Counted from the stretch's first letter, positions 49,486-58,449 are shown. The stretch: DNA of 64,000 nucleotides from Eoetvoesia sp035555955 (GCF_035555955.1 NZ_DATMGA010000067.1:1-64000), one strand, 5' to 3'. The notes: generated by a model not told the origin, from the sequence alone. A program made the numbers and translations.

Positions 49486-50613
49486 CTAGGCTGCGCCGTC
49501 CATCATGCGCCTGTACCATGAATGGAAGTGCAGCATGCCGTCTTCCATGGGCGACTGGTAGGGGCCGGATTCGTTGACGCCCCGCTGCATCAGGGCTTTG
49601 CGCCCGGCATCCATGCGCTCGGCGATTTCATCGTCCTCGACCGCGGTTTCCATATAGGCCGCGCGTTGCGCCTCGACGAATTCGCGCTCGAACGCGGCGA
49701 TTTCCTCGGGGTAGTAGAACTCGACGACGTTCACGGTTTCCTGGGGGCTGACCGGGTGCAGGGTGGACAGCACCAGCACATGGGGGTAAAGCTCGATCAT
49801 GTGGGTGGGGAAGTACGTGACCCAGATGGCGCCGAAATCGGGGGCCTGGCCCGAGCGGTATTCCAGCAGGCGTTCGTGCCATTGCTGGTACACCGCGCTG
49901 CCCGGCTGGCTCAGCGCATTGTGGATGCCCACACGCTGCAGGCTGTAGCTGTCCGAGAATTCCCAGCTCAGGTCGTCGCAGGTGACGAAGCGGCCCAGTC
50001 CCGGGTGGAAAGGCCCGACGTGGTAGTCTTCGAGGTAGACCTCGATGAAGGTCTTCCAGTTGTAGCGGCACTGGTGGACTTCCACGTGGTCGAGGACGTA
50101 GTCGGAAAAATCGAACTCGGGCCGCTGGAACAGGGGCGCCAGGTCGCTGGCGGGGTCGCGCGGACCCTCGAACAGCAAGCCGTGGCAGTTCTTGAGCGTG
50201 AACTTCTGCAAGTCCATGCCGGGTGTTTCGGGGAACTGGGGGGCGCCCAGCAACTGGCCTTGCCTGCTGTAGGTCCAGCGGTGCACCGGGCAGACGATGT
50301 TGCCTCCGGTTTCGCGCAGATTGCCGCAGCCCGGCTCGCCGAACCCCAGCATGACCGCCTGCCTGTGGCGGCATACATTGGACAGCAGCTCGACCCCCTG
50401 GTGGTTGCGGACCAGCACGCGCCCGGCGTTTTCATGCGCAAGCGTGCGCCAGTCGCCGACCTCGGGGACGAGCTTTTCGTGCCCGATGTAGCGGGCTGAA
50501 TTCTTGAAGATGAGCGACTGTTCGCGAGCAAAGATTGCGTCGTCGAAGTAGCTGTCAACGGATAATTGCGCGTGCGCCAGCGCAAAATGCGCTTCCCGAC
50601 CAATGTCGGTCAT
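49486..50613 (-). CDS. Rieske-type ring-hydroxylating oxygenase, alpha subunit
   Basis: 375-residue Rieske non-heme iron oxygenase. The [2Fe-2S] ligands are in NVCRHRQ and CPVHRWTY; the mononuclear iron site follows in EVYLEDYHVGPFH. Such proteins hydroxylate aromatic rings or demethylate amines and ethers. No beta subunit, ferredoxin or reductase gene is next to it, so electron partners must be elsewhere, as for many homotrimeric alpha-only oxygenases. The start is the ATG of MTDIGREAHFALAH with a purine-rich site before it; the longer frame continues through the promoter. Confidence 0.87.
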   Translation of the reverse strand: MTDIGREAHFALAHAQLSVDSYFDDAIFAREQSLIFKNSARYIGHEKLVPEVGDWRTLAHENAGRVLVRNHQGVELLSNVCRHRQAVMLGFGEPGCGNLRETGGNIVCPVHRWTYSRQGQLLGAPQFPETPGMDLQKFTLKNCHGLLFEGPRDPASDLAPLFQRPEFDFSDYVLDHVEVHQCRYNWKTFIEVYLEDYHVGPFHPGLGRFVTCDDLSWEFSDSYSLQRVGIHNALSQPGSAVYQQWHERLLEYRSGQAPDFGAIWVTYFPTHMIELYPHVLVLSTLHPVSPQETVNVVEFYYPEEIAAFEREFVEAQRAAYMETAVEDDEIAERMDAGRKALMQRGVNESGPYQSPMEDGMLHFHSWYRRMMDGAA

Positions 50614-50710
50614 GGATTTCCCCCCCGCCTGGATAAAACCGGAAAAGCCCTGCAAAGTGCAAAAAAAGCCCCGGTGCGAAGAAAAACGGCCCTGGCCGGT
50701 GAAAACAAAG

Positions 50711-50747
50711 ACAATGATTGTACCTTGTTTTTTCTTTATAAAACAAG
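50711..50747 (-). promoter_or_regulatory. Promoter and palindromic operators of the Rieske oxygenase gene
   Basis: On the minus strand TTGTTT (50741-50746), an 18-bp spacer and TACAAT (50717-50722) form a promoter. Two perfect inverted repeats overlap it: ACAAT-G-ATTGT (50711-50721) and CTTGTTTT-N8-AAAACAAG (50724-50747). The second is of the kind bound by GntR- or TetR-type repressors. No such regulator is encoded next door. Confidence 0.5.
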
Positions 50748-50898
50748 ACCTATCCCGTTCGGGGCCGGAGCCCGGGCGGGGTGGGGCGCCGGCGCGGAAT
50801 GTGTCCGGTAGGCTGTCCGGGCGCGCATCTCGTACAATCTGAGTATGCAATGAAACCAGGGCGGCGTCAGCCGGCCGTTTTTTGGGAACACCCTACCG

Positions 50899-51198
50899 AT
50901 GGTCGATAAACAAGACGCCGTCCGTTCAACAGAAAGTCCGTCCGCCAGCGGCGCCAAGGCAAAAAAAGAACCGCTGCCCCAGGATTTCGAAACGGCGCTT
51001 GCACAGCTCGAGGCGCTGGTCGCCCAAATGGAAAGCGGCTCGCTGCCGCTCGAGCAATCGCTGGCTGCCTACGAAAAAGGCGTCGATCTGGCCAGAATCT
51101 GCCAGAACCTGCTCGATTCGGCCGAGCAGCAGGTCAAGGTTCTGCAGGGCAACCTTCTCAAGCCGTTTGCCCAGACGCCCGATGGCGGCGAGGACTGA
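50899..51198 (+). CDS. xseB: Exodeoxyribonuclease VII small subunit
   Basis: 99-residue small subunit of the single-strand-specific exonuclease VII. The family core DFETALAQLEALVAQMESGSLPLEQSLAAYEKG occupies residues 29-62 and is complete. The short N-terminal part is charged and probably disordered. It forms the first gene of xseB-ispA-dxs, with five bases between its stop and ispA, an arrangement conserved in many proteobacteria. The large subunit gene xseA is not in the window. Confidence 0.93.
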   Translation: MVDKQDAVRSTESPSASGAKAKKEPLPQDFETALAQLEALVAQMESGSLPLEQSLAAYEKGVDLARICQNLLDSAEQQVKVLQGNLLKPFAQTPDGGED

Positions 51199-51203
51199 CC
51201 GGC

Positions 51204-52121
51204 ATGAGCGGGCAACAAAAGGATTTTTCCTCGTGGCTGGGTGAGCGCGCGCAGCACATCGAAACCGTGCTCGACGGCTTCCTGCCCGAGGCGTCGATGC
51301 AGCCGGCGCGCCTGCACGAAGCCATGCGCTACGCGGTGCTGGGCGGCGGCAAGCGGGTGCGGGCCGCCCTGGTCTATGCGGCCGGGGAGGCCTCGGCGGC
51401 GTCCGGCGGCGCCTTGTCGCCGGCCCAGAACATTGCGCTGGATCACGCGGCGGCGGCCGTCGAGCTCATCCACGCGTATTCGCTGGTGCATGACGACCTG
51501 CCGTGCATGGATGACGACGCCTTGCGGCGTGGCCGCCCCACGGTCCACGTGCGGTTCGACGAGGCAACCGCCATGCTGGCGGGCGACGCCCTGCAGCCGC
51601 TGGCCTTCGAGCTGCTGTCCCAGATGCCGATCGCGCCGGCGCTCATCGTGCAGGCCACCGAGGTGCTGGCCCGCGCGGCGGGCAGCCTGGGCATGGCCGG
51701 GGGGCAGGCCATCGATTGCGCCAGCGTCGGCATGGTTCTTACCCGCGAGCAATTGCAAACCATGCACAGCCTGAAAACCGGGGCGCTGCTCCAGGCCAGC
51801 GTCCTGCTGGGCGGAATCGTGGCCGGCGCCAGCTCGACCACGCGCGCCGGGTTGGAAAGCTATGCCCAGACCGTAGGCCTGGCTTTCCAGGTGGCCGACG
51901 ACATCCTGGACGTAACGGCCGATACCTCCACCCTGGGTAAAACGGCCGGCAAGGATGCCGCCGACAGCAAGCCCACCTACGTTTCCTTGCTGGGGCTGGA
52001 TGGTTCGCGTGAATTGCTGCACGCCTTGCGCGACGAGGCCCATGCGGCGCTGCTGTCGTTGGGCGCGGCGGGCGGCCGCCTGCTCGAGGTGGCCGATTTC
52101 ATAGTAAAAAGAGACCGTTGA
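51204..52121 (+). CDS. ispA: Farnesyl/geranyl diphosphate synthase
   Basis: 305-residue short-chain trans-prenyltransferase, which condenses isopentenyl diphosphate with allylic diphosphates. The first aspartate-rich motif is HDDLPCMDDD (the bacterial DDx4D type) followed by RRGRPT, and the second is DDILD near residue 232. The conserved GGGKRVRA is near residue 50. It is the middle gene of xseB-ispA-dxs and supplies precursors for quinones, undecaprenyl phosphate and hopanoids. Its stop lies six bases before the dxs ATG. Confidence 0.95.
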   Translation: MSGQQKDFSSWLGERAQHIETVLDGFLPEASMQPARLHEAMRYAVLGGGKRVRAALVYAAGEASAASGGALSPAQNIALDHAAAAVELIHAYSLVHDDLPCMDDDALRRGRPTVHVRFDEATAMLAGDALQPLAFELLSQMPIAPALIVQATEVLARAAGSLGMAGGQAIDCASVGMVLTREQLQTMHSLKTGALLQASVLLGGIVAGASSTTRAGLESYAQTVGLAFQVADDILDVTADTSTLGKTAGKDAADSKPTYVSLLGLDGSRELLHALRDEAHAALLSLGAAGGRLLEVADFIVKRDR

Positions 52122-52126
52122 TTCGT

Positions 52127-54004
52127 ATGGCTATCGTCTCACTAGACCAAATTCATTCGCCGGCCGACGTCCGATCGCTCGATCGGCGCCAGCTCAAAGA
52201 CCTGGCCGGGCAGTTGCGCGAATTCGTCCTGCAATCGGTGTCCAGGACCGGGGGGCATTTGTCCTCCAATCTGGGTACGGTCGAGCTTACCCTGGCCCTG
52301 CATCATGTTTTCAATACGCCCGACGACCGCATCGTCTGGGACGTGGGGCATCAGTCCTACCCGCACAAAATACTGACGGGACGCCGCGAGGCCATGGCCC
52401 ATCTGCGCCAGCAGGGCGGTATTTCGGGCTTTCCAAAGCGCAGCGAGTCCGAGTACGACGCCTTCGGCACGGCGCATTCGTCCACGTCGATTTCGGCCGT
52501 GCTGGGCATGGCGGTGGCTTCGCGCAACCTGGGGCTCGATCGCCAGCACATCGCGGTCATCGGCGACGGCGCCATGACGGCGGGCATGGCGTTCGAGGCC
52601 TTGAACAATGCGGGCGTCACCCCCGGCGTCAACGTCCTGGTGGTGCTCAACGACAACGACATGTCGATTTCCCCGCCGGTCGGGGCGCTCAATCACTATC
52701 TGGCCCGCCTGATGTCGGGACGCTTCTACGCCGCCGCCAAGAACGTGGGCCGCGCCGTGCTGCAGCATGTGCCGCCGGTGCTCGAGCTGGCGCGCCGCTT
52801 CGAGGGCCATGCCAAGGGCATGATGTCGCCCGCCACCTTGTTCGAAGAGCTGGGCTTCAATTATGTCGGCCCCATCGACGGCCACGATCTCGACGCCCTG
52901 GTCCCCACGCTGGAAAACCTGAAAGAGCTGGGCGGTTTGCAGTTCTTGCATGTGGTAACCAAAAAAGGGCAGGGCTACAAGCTGGCCGAGGCCGACCCCG
53001 TGCTGTATCACGGTCCGGGCAAGTTCGACCCTTCGGTCGGCATCCAGAAGCCCGCGACACCGCCCCGGCAAACCTTCACCCAGGTTTTCGGGCGCTGGCT
53101 GTGCGACATGGCGCAAGCCGACGAGCGGCTCGTGGGCGTGACGCCGGCCATGCGCGAAGGCAGCGGCATGGTCGAGTTCCACAAGCGCTTTGCGCAGCGC
53201 TATTTCGATGTCGGCATCGCCGAGCAGCACGCCGTCACGTTCGCCGCGGGGCTGGCCTGCGAAGGCCTGAAGCCGGTCGTGGCCATCTATTCCACGTTTT
53301 TGCAGCGCGGCTACGACCAGCTCATCCATGACGTCGCCCTGCAAAACCTGGACGTCACCTTCGCCCTCGATAGGGCGGGCCTGGTCGGGGCCGACGGCGC
53401 CACCCATGCGGGCAACTACGACATCGCCTTCCTGCGCTGCATTCCCAATATGGTGGTGGCCGCGCCGTCCGACGAAAACGAGGCGCGGCTGCTGCTCAAC
53501 ACCTGTTACCAGCATCCTGGGCCCGCCTCGGTGCGCTATCCGCGTGGAGCGGGCCGCGGCGCCGAAGTCGCCGCCGGGCTCGAAACCGTGCCCATCGGCG
53601 AAGGCCGGGTGTTGCGCGAAGGGCGCCGCATCGCCATACTGGGTTTCGGCACGCTGGTTCCCGAAGGCCTGAAGGCGGCCGAGGTGCTTGACGCTACAAT
53701 GGTCGATATGCGCTTCGTGAAGCCGCTGGACGAAAAACTGCTGCACACGCTGGCGCTTTCCCACGATGCGTTCGTCACCCTCGAGGAGGGCGCCGTCATG
53801 GGCGGCGCGGGCAGTGCCGTGCTGGAATATTTCAGCGCGCAGGCCATGACTCCCGGCGTGCTGCAGCTGGGCCTGCCCGACCGCTTCATCGATCACGGCG
53901 AGCAAGCCGCCTTGCTCAGGTCGCTCGGGCTGGATGCCGCGGGCATCGAAAGCGCCGTCCGGGCGCGCTTCATGGCCGTCCAGGCACAAGACAAGTGCGC
54001 CTGA
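52127..54004 (+). CDS. dxs: 1-deoxy-D-xylulose-5-phosphate synthase
   Basis: 625-residue thiamine diphosphate enzyme, first step of the methylerythritol phosphate pathway, joining pyruvate and glyceraldehyde 3-phosphate. The cofactor motif GDGAMTAG...NDN is near residue 145, the N-terminal HLSSNLGTVELTLALH is typical, and the transketolase-like pyrimidine domain shows RYFDVGIAEQHAVTFAAG. A TTG three codons upstream is less likely than the ATG of MAIVSLDQI. The gene ends the xseB-ispA-dxs operon; folE2 begins about 100 bp later. Confidence 0.96.
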   Translation: MAIVSLDQIHSPADVRSLDRRQLKDLAGQLREFVLQSVSRTGGHLSSNLGTVELTLALHHVFNTPDDRIVWDVGHQSYPHKILTGRREAMAHLRQQGGISGFPKRSESEYDAFGTAHSSTSISAVLGMAVASRNLGLDRQHIAVIGDGAMTAGMAFEALNNAGVTPGVNVLVVLNDNDMSISPPVGALNHYLARLMSGRFYAAAKNVGRAVLQHVPPVLELARRFEGHAKGMMSPATLFEELGFNYVGPIDGHDLDALVPTLENLKELGGLQFLHVVTKKGQGYKLAEADPVLYHGPGKFDPSVGIQKPATPPRQTFTQVFGRWLCDMAQADERLVGVTPAMREGSGMVEFHKRFAQRYFDVGIAEQHAVTFAAGLACEGLKPVVAIYSTFLQRGYDQLIHDVALQNLDVTFALDRAGLVGADGATHAGNYDIAFLRCIPNMVVAAPSDENEARLLLNTCYQHPGPASVRYPRGAGRGAEVAAGLETVPIGEGRVLREGRRIAILGFGTLVPEGLKAAEVLDATMVDMRFVKPLDEKLLHTLALSHDAFVTLEEGAVMGGAGSAVLEYFSAQAMTPGVLQLGLPDRFIDHGEQAALLRSLGLDAAGIESAVRARFMAVQAQDKCA

Positions 54005-54104
54005 GCCGGCGGGAATATTCCGGCGGCTTTCCGCATCAGATATAGTGTGTAGTGTTTGTTTTTGGTCCACGCCCGTAGTCATCCGGGCACACTCAGGTTG
54101 AATT

Positions 54105-54911
54105 ATGAATTCCTTGATTGATTCGGCAGTCGCCATGCCCGACGTTCAAAGCAGCGAGGATACTCGCCACATGCCCATCCAGCGGGTCGGCGTGCGAGGC
54201 GTGCGCTATCCGATGCTGGTTGCGGCGGCGGGCGGCCAGGCGCTGCCCACGATAGCCACCTGGGAGCTCACGGTTGCCTTGCCCGCCCACGAAAAGGGCA
54301 CGCACATGTCGCGCTTCGTGGCGCTGCTCGAAGAGCATCGCGCCAAGCCCATGACGCCGCAGATGTTCAACGGCATGGCCCGGGCCATGCTGGAGCTGCT
54401 GCATGCCGAGCAGGGCGATATGTCCGCCAGGTTTCCGTATTTCGTCAACAAAGCGGCTCCCGTGTCGGGCGTGACCAGCCTGATGGACTACGAGGTCAAA
54501 TGGACGGCCCGGGCCGGGGCCGACGGCTCGGACGAGTTCGAGCTGGGCCTGCTGGTGCCGGTCACCAGCCTTTGCCCATGCTCCAAGGCCATATCCGAAT
54601 ACGGCGCGCATAACCAGCGTTCGCACGTGTCGGTCGACCTGGTGTTCAGCGACATCGGCGAGCTCGACGTCGACGGGCTCATCGGCCTGGTCGAGCAGCA
54701 GGCTTCGTGCGAGCTGTGGGGCCTGCTGAAGCGGCCCGACGAAAAATACGTGACCGAGCGCGCCTACGAAAACCCCAAGTTCGTCGAGGACCTGGTGCGC
54801 GACGTGGCGGTGCGCATCAAGGCGGTGCCCGGCGTAAGCCGCTTCCGCGTCGAAGCCGAAAACTTCGAATCCATCCATAACCATTCCGCCTACGCGGTGG
54901 TGGAAGGCTAA
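54105..54911 (+). CDS. folE2: GTP cyclohydrolase FolE2 (type IB)
   Basis: 268-residue enzyme making dihydroneopterin triphosphate from GTP for folate synthesis. It belongs to the IB class, which can use metals other than zinc. The signature LCPCSKAISEYGAHNQRSHV with the metal-binding cysteine and the GVRGVRYP segment are present. In organisms with both isozymes folE2 is a Zur-regulated backup; in many betaproteobacteria it is the main one. No Zur-like palindrome is visible upstream. A TATAGT lies at 54041-54046 but without a good -35. Confidence 0.94.
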   Translation: MNSLIDSAVAMPDVQSSEDTRHMPIQRVGVRGVRYPMLVAAAGGQALPTIATWELTVALPAHEKGTHMSRFVALLEEHRAKPMTPQMFNGMARAMLELLHAEQGDMSARFPYFVNKAAPVSGVTSLMDYEVKWTARAGADGSDEFELGLLVPVTSLCPCSKAISEYGAHNQRSHVSVDLVFSDIGELDVDGLIGLVEQQASCELWGLLKRPDEKYVTERAYENPKFVEDLVRDVAVRIKAVPGVSRFRVEAENFESIHNHSAYAVVEG

Positions 54912-55020
54912 GAGGCAGCCCGGCGCCGAGCCTTCTGGAAGGCGTCGGCGTTGCGGCAGGCTTCGGCCGGCGTGCGCGCCTGGATTTTCTGCAGCGCTGG
55001 CTAGTTTTTGTCCAGCATGG

Positions 55021-55026
55021 TATTAT
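55021..55026 (+). promoter_or_regulatory. Candidate -10 of the rpsF operon
   Basis: TATTAT matches TATAAT at five of six positions, with TGGCTA 17 bp upstream as a weak -35 (54998-55003). The transcript would carry a leader of about 200 bases before rpsF. Confidence 0.4.
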
Positions 55027-55082
55027 TAGCGGTTTCTTGCTCGACTCATGTCTATGTTTTTGCAGCCGGAGTTGCGACAGTT

Positions 55083-55102
55083 GTTGCAACAGCTGTTGTA
55101 AC
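55083..55102. repeat. Palindrome and repeated TTGCAA/ACAACAG units in the rpsF leader
   Basis: GTTGCAACAG and CTGTTGTAAC form a 20-bp palindrome with one mismatch, followed by two more repeats of the GATTGCAAAACAGG/AATTGCAACAACAGG type to about 55140. The region is distinctly lower in GC than its surroundings. In the leader RNA it can form a hairpin. Its role is unknown. Confidence 0.65.
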
Positions 55103-55172
55103 AACAGGGATTGCAAAACAGGAATTGCAACAACAGGCATTGGGCGGGCTGTCCCTTTTGATGGCTTTTATT

Positions 55173-55193
55173 CGGGGTTTTTGCGAAGCCCCG
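55173..55193 (+). promoter_or_regulatory. Hairpin in the rpsF leader, possible S6:S18 regulatory element
   Basis: CGGGGTTT pairs with AAGCCCCG around a 5-base loop, about 38 bases before the rpsF start. Many bacteria control rpsF operons through an RNA structure that mimics the S6:S18 site in 16S rRNA. The stem is right for such an element, but the diagnostic bulge was not confirmed. Confidence 0.4.
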
Positions 55194-55231
55194 TGCTTGC
55201 TGCCAAAAGATTTCCTCAAGGAGTGTAGTTT

Positions 55232-55615
55232 ATGCGTCACTACGAAGTAGTGTTTATCGTGCATCCCGATCAAAGCGAGCAAGTGCCCGCCATGATCGAA
55301 CGCTATCAGTCCCTGGTTACCGGCAACGGCGGCCAGGTGCATCGTCTGGAAGACTGGGGCCGCCGCCAACTGGCCTACCCGATCCAAAAGCTGGTCAAGG
55401 CCCATTATGTGTGCCTGAACATCGAATGCAACCAGGCCACCCTGGACGAGCTCGAGCATTCTTTCCGCTATAACGACGCAGTGCTGCGTCATCTGGTCAT
55501 CAAGACCAAGAAGGCCGAAACCGGCGCTTCCGTGATGATGAAGTCGGTCGAACGCGAAGAGGCTCGCAAGACCAGCGCGGAAGCTGCCGCGGCCAACACC
55601 GGCAACCAAGAGTAA
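55232..55615 (+). CDS. rpsF: 30S ribosomal protein S6
   Basis: 127-residue S6 protein of the small subunit platform. MRHYEVVFIVHPDQSEQVPAM is the canonical N-terminus, and GRRQLAYPIQK with HYVCLNIE follows. The C-terminal tail of about 30 residues is charged and Ala-rich. An AAGGAG (55218-55223) lies eight bases before the ATG. First gene of rpsF-priB-rpsR-rplI. The 320-bp region before it contains a palindrome, repeats and a hairpin described separately. Confidence 0.97.
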   Translation: MRHYEVVFIVHPDQSEQVPAMIERYQSLVTGNGGQVHRLEDWGRRQLAYPIQKLVKAHYVCLNIECNQATLDELEHSFRYNDAVLRHLVIKTKKAETGASVMMKSVEREEARKTSAEAAAANTGNQE

Positions 55616-55640
55616 GCGCCGGGTCGCCCTGGGCTTTAGC

Positions 55641-55958
55641 GTGAATCAGCTTGCATTGACAGCAGCGGCCATCGAGGTCAAGCCTTTAAGGTATACCCCG
55701 GCCGGACTGCCAGCGCTGGAAATGCTGTTGAGCCACGAATCCGAAATCGTCGAGGCCGGAATCGCCCGACGCGTCGAGTTCGTCATTCCCGCCATCGCTC
55801 TCGGAGACATCGCCTTGCTGCTGGTTGACACCCCCTTGGGCGCGTCGCTGTCGATAGAAGGGTTTCTGGCCCCTGTCCGGAAAGGCGCAAGCAAGCTGGT
55901 GCTGCATATGCAGCAGGCGAATCGGACCTTTGCCGGAGGCGCAACCGCCACCGTCTAG
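55641..55958 (+). CDS. priB: Primosomal replication protein PriB
   Basis: 105-residue single-stranded-DNA-binding OB-fold protein of the replication restart primosome. The sequence MNQLALTAAAIEVKPLRYTPAG matches PriB N-termini, with the initiator encoded by GTG. Its position between rpsF and rpsR is the typical one for beta- and gammaproteobacteria. It bridges PriA and DnaT in E. coli. No ATG is available at the conserved start. Confidence 0.93.
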   Translation: MNQLALTAAAIEVKPLRYTPAGLPALEMLLSHESEIVEAGIARRVEFVIPAIALGDIALLLVDTPLGASLSIEGFLAPVRKGASKLVLHMQQANRTFAGGATATV

Positions 55959-56058
55959 CAAGGCCGTCGGTAAATTCGAATTGCTCGAGTCCGTATCAAT
56001 CCGCTCGATGCATGAACCATATAGCGGGGGATATCCCCCAAATTCAAAGAGGCACATT

Positions 56059-56331
56059 ATGGCTTTCTTCAAAAAAGGCAAAGAAAAACGCAAGTTCACC
56101 CAACAGAATCCGCTGTTCAAGCGCCGCAAGTTCTGCCGCTTCACGGCAGCCGGCGTCGAGCAGATCGACTACAAGGATCTGGACACCCTGCGCGACTTCA
56201 TCCAGGAAAACGGCAAGATCATTCCTGCCCGCCTGACCGGTACCAAGGCTCACTATCAGCGCCAGCTGGACACCGCCATCAAGCGCGCCCGCTTCCTGGC
56301 CCTGCTGCCTTACACCGATAACCACAACTAA
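56059..56331 (+). CDS. rpsR: 30S ribosomal protein S18
   Basis: 90-residue S18, partner of S6. The conserved RRKFCRFTAAGVEQIDYKD and IKRARFLALLPY segments are present. The ATG is preceded by AGAGG. The open frame continues upstream but the family begins at MAFFKKGKEKRKF. It is located 100 bp after priB and 16 bp before rplI. Confidence 0.97.
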   Translation: MAFFKKGKEKRKFTQQNPLFKRRKFCRFTAAGVEQIDYKDLDTLRDFIQENGKIIPARLTGTKAHYQRQLDTAIKRARFLALLPYTDNHN

Positions 56332-56347
56332 TCCGAGGCCCTTCGTC

Positions 56348-56803
56348 ATGCAAGTCATTCTGCTCGAAAAAGTCGTCAACCTGGGTAACCTCGGTGAAGT
56401 CGTTCGCGTGCGCGACGGCTATGCCCGCAATTACCTGATTCCCCAAAAAATCGCCCGCCGCGCCACGGATGCGGCCTTGAAGGAATTCGAAGCCCGCCGC
56501 GCCGAGATCGAAAAGGCCCAGGCCGAAAAACTGGCAGCCGCCCAGGCCGCCGGCGAGAAGCTCAACGGCCTGACCCTCAAGATCACCCAGAAAGCGGGTG
56601 TCGACGGCCGTCTGTTCGGCTCGGTCACCACCATGGACATCGCCGCCGCGCTGGCCAAGGAAGGTTTCGACATGGTCGCGAAGTCGCAGGTGCGCCTGTC
56701 CGACGGCGCCATCAAGGCTGTGGGCGAGTTTCCCGCGCAAGTCGCCCTGCACGCCGATGTCGTCTCCGACATCACCGTGGTCGTCGTTGGCGAAATGGCC
56801 TAA
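56348..56803 (+). CDS. rplI: 50S ribosomal protein L9
   Basis: 151-residue L9. MQVILLEKVVNLGNLGEVVRVRDGYARNYLIP is the N-terminal domain; a long central helix (EFEARRAEIEKAQAEKLAAAQ) and the C-terminal domain complete the usual dumbbell. It is the last gene of the ribosomal operon and is followed by a strong terminator. Confidence 0.97.
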   Translation: MQVILLEKVVNLGNLGEVVRVRDGYARNYLIPQKIARRATDAALKEFEARRAEIEKAQAEKLAAAQAAGEKLNGLTLKITQKAGVDGRLFGSVTTMDIAAALAKEGFDMVAKSQVRLSDGAIKAVGEFPAQVALHADVVSDITVVVVGEMA

Positions 56804-56861
56804 GCGTCCGCAGGGGCGTGGTACATTGCTGATTCTTGGCAGTGTCGGCGTCACGCTGTAA

Positions 56862-56895
56862 AAAAAGCCGGCCCGTGGCCGGCTTTTTCTTTTTG
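56862..56895 (+). terminator. Intrinsic terminator after rplI
   Basis: AAAAAGCCGGCC (56862-56873) pairs perfectly with GGCCGGCTTTTT (56877-56888) around a 3-base loop, followed by CTTTTTG. It separates the ribosomal operon from dnaB. Confidence 0.9.
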
Positions 56896-56971
56896 TATTC
56901 TGTCGGTGCAGAGGGCCTGAAGGCCCGCCGCATTCGCTGTTCTGGCGGTTTACCGCGCAAGACCGGGGGTA

Positions 56972-58366
56972 ATGATTTTGGAAAGCATGCAACTGTCCGG
57001 CGACACGCAACTGGATTACCTGCGCGTGCCTCCGCACTCCATCGAGGCCGAACAGTCGGTTCTGGGCGGCTTGCTGCTGGACAATGCCGCCTGGGATCGC
57101 ATTTCCGACGTCGTGGGCGACGAGGACTTCTATCGGTTCGACCACCGCATCATCTGGCAGCACGTCACCCGCCTCATCGGGCTCTCGCGCCCGGCCGACG
57201 TGGTCACTGTGCACGAGTCCCTTGCCATCGCGGGCAAGGCCGAAGAGGTGGGCGGGCTGGCCTATTTGAACGCCCTGGCCCACAACACTCCGTCCGCCGC
57301 CAATATCCGCCGCTATGCCGAGATCGTGCGCGAACGCTCCATGCTGCGCAAACTGGTCTCGGTGGCCGACGAAATCTCCGCGGCCGCCTTCAACCCCAAA
57401 GGCAAAGAGGCCCGGCAACTGCTGGACGAAGCCGAGTCGCGCGTGTTCCAGATCGCCCAGGAGGGCTCGCGCGGCGTGTCCGGCTTCCAGGACATCCAGC
57501 CCTTGCTGACCCAGGTGGTCGAGCGCATCGACGAGCTCTATCACCGGGAGGGGGATTCGGACATCACCGGCGTTCCCACCGGCTTCAGCGACCTGGACCG
57601 AATGACATCCGGCCTGCAGCCAGGCGACCTCATCATCGTCGCGGGGCGCCCGTCCATGGGGAAGACCTCGTTCTCCATGAATATCGGCGAGCACGTGGCC
57701 ATCGAGCAGGGTTTGCCGGTGGCGGTGTTTTCCATGGAAATGGGTGCGGTGCAGCTGGCCATGCGTATGGTCGGGTCGGTGGGCATGCTGGACCAGCATC
57801 GCATGCGCACCGGCAAGCTGACCGCCGACGACTGGCCGCGCCTGACTCATGCCGTGCAGCAGGTGCAGGAAGCCCAGATCTACATCGATGAAACCCCCGC
57901 GCTCAGCTCCATGGAGGTGCGCGCCCGGGCGCGGCGCCTGGCGCGCCAATGCGGCCAGCTCGGCCTGATCATCATCGACTACATGCAGCTCATGTCCGCC
58001 AATTCGGCGGGCGAGAACCGGGCGACCGAAATCTCCGAAATCAGCCGTTCGCTGAAGGGCCTGGCCAAAGAGCTCAACTGCCCGCTCATTGCTCTGTCGC
58101 AGCTCAACCGCAGCCTGGAACAGCGCCCCAACAAGCGCCCCGTCATGAGCGACCTGCGCGAGTCGGGCGCCATCGAGCAGGATGCCGACCTGATTCTTTT
58201 CATTTACCGGGACGAGGTCTACAACCCCGACTCTCCCGACAAGGGCACGGCCGAGATCATCATCGGCAAGCAGCGTAACGGCCCCATCGGCAGCGTGCGG
58301 CTTACCTTCCAGGGCGCCAGCACCCGCTTCCTGAACTTCTCGTCGGGCATGGGCGGCGGCATGTAG
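56972..58366 (+). CDS. dnaB: Replicative DNA helicase DnaB
   Basis: 464-residue hexameric helicase. The N-terminal domain that binds primase (PHSIEAEQSVLGGLLLD) is followed by the RecA-like domain with Walker A GRPSMGKTS near residue 225, Walker B LIIIDYMQLM and the terminal GPIGSVRLTFQ. No intein is present and the length is normal. The ATG at 56972 follows GGGGG at a short distance; another ATG five codons downstream (MQLSGDTQ) is possible. Placement after rplI is a common proteobacterial arrangement. Confidence 0.95.
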   Translation: MILESMQLSGDTQLDYLRVPPHSIEAEQSVLGGLLLDNAAWDRISDVVGDEDFYRFDHRIIWQHVTRLIGLSRPADVVTVHESLAIAGKAEEVGGLAYLNALAHNTPSAANIRRYAEIVRERSMLRKLVSVADEISAAAFNPKGKEARQLLDEAESRVFQIAQEGSRGVSGFQDIQPLLTQVVERIDELYHREGDSDITGVPTGFSDLDRMTSGLQPGDLIIVAGRPSMGKTSFSMNIGEHVAIEQGLPVAVFSMEMGAVQLAMRMVGSVGMLDQHRMRTGKLTADDWPRLTHAVQQVQEAQIYIDETPALSSMEVRARARRLARQCGQLGLIIIDYMQLMSANSAGENRATEISEISRSLKGLAKELNCPLIALSQLNRSLEQRPNKRPVMSDLRESGAIEQDADLILFIYRDEVYNPDSPDKGTAEIIIGKQRNGPIGSVRLTFQGASTRFLNFSSGMGGGM

Positions 58367-58449
58367 CGTGCGCCCGCTGCCGGGTGCATTCATGTAAATC
58401 GAATCCGATCCTTGCGGGGGCCGGCGTCCGGCGCGTTCCGGCGCCCCGT

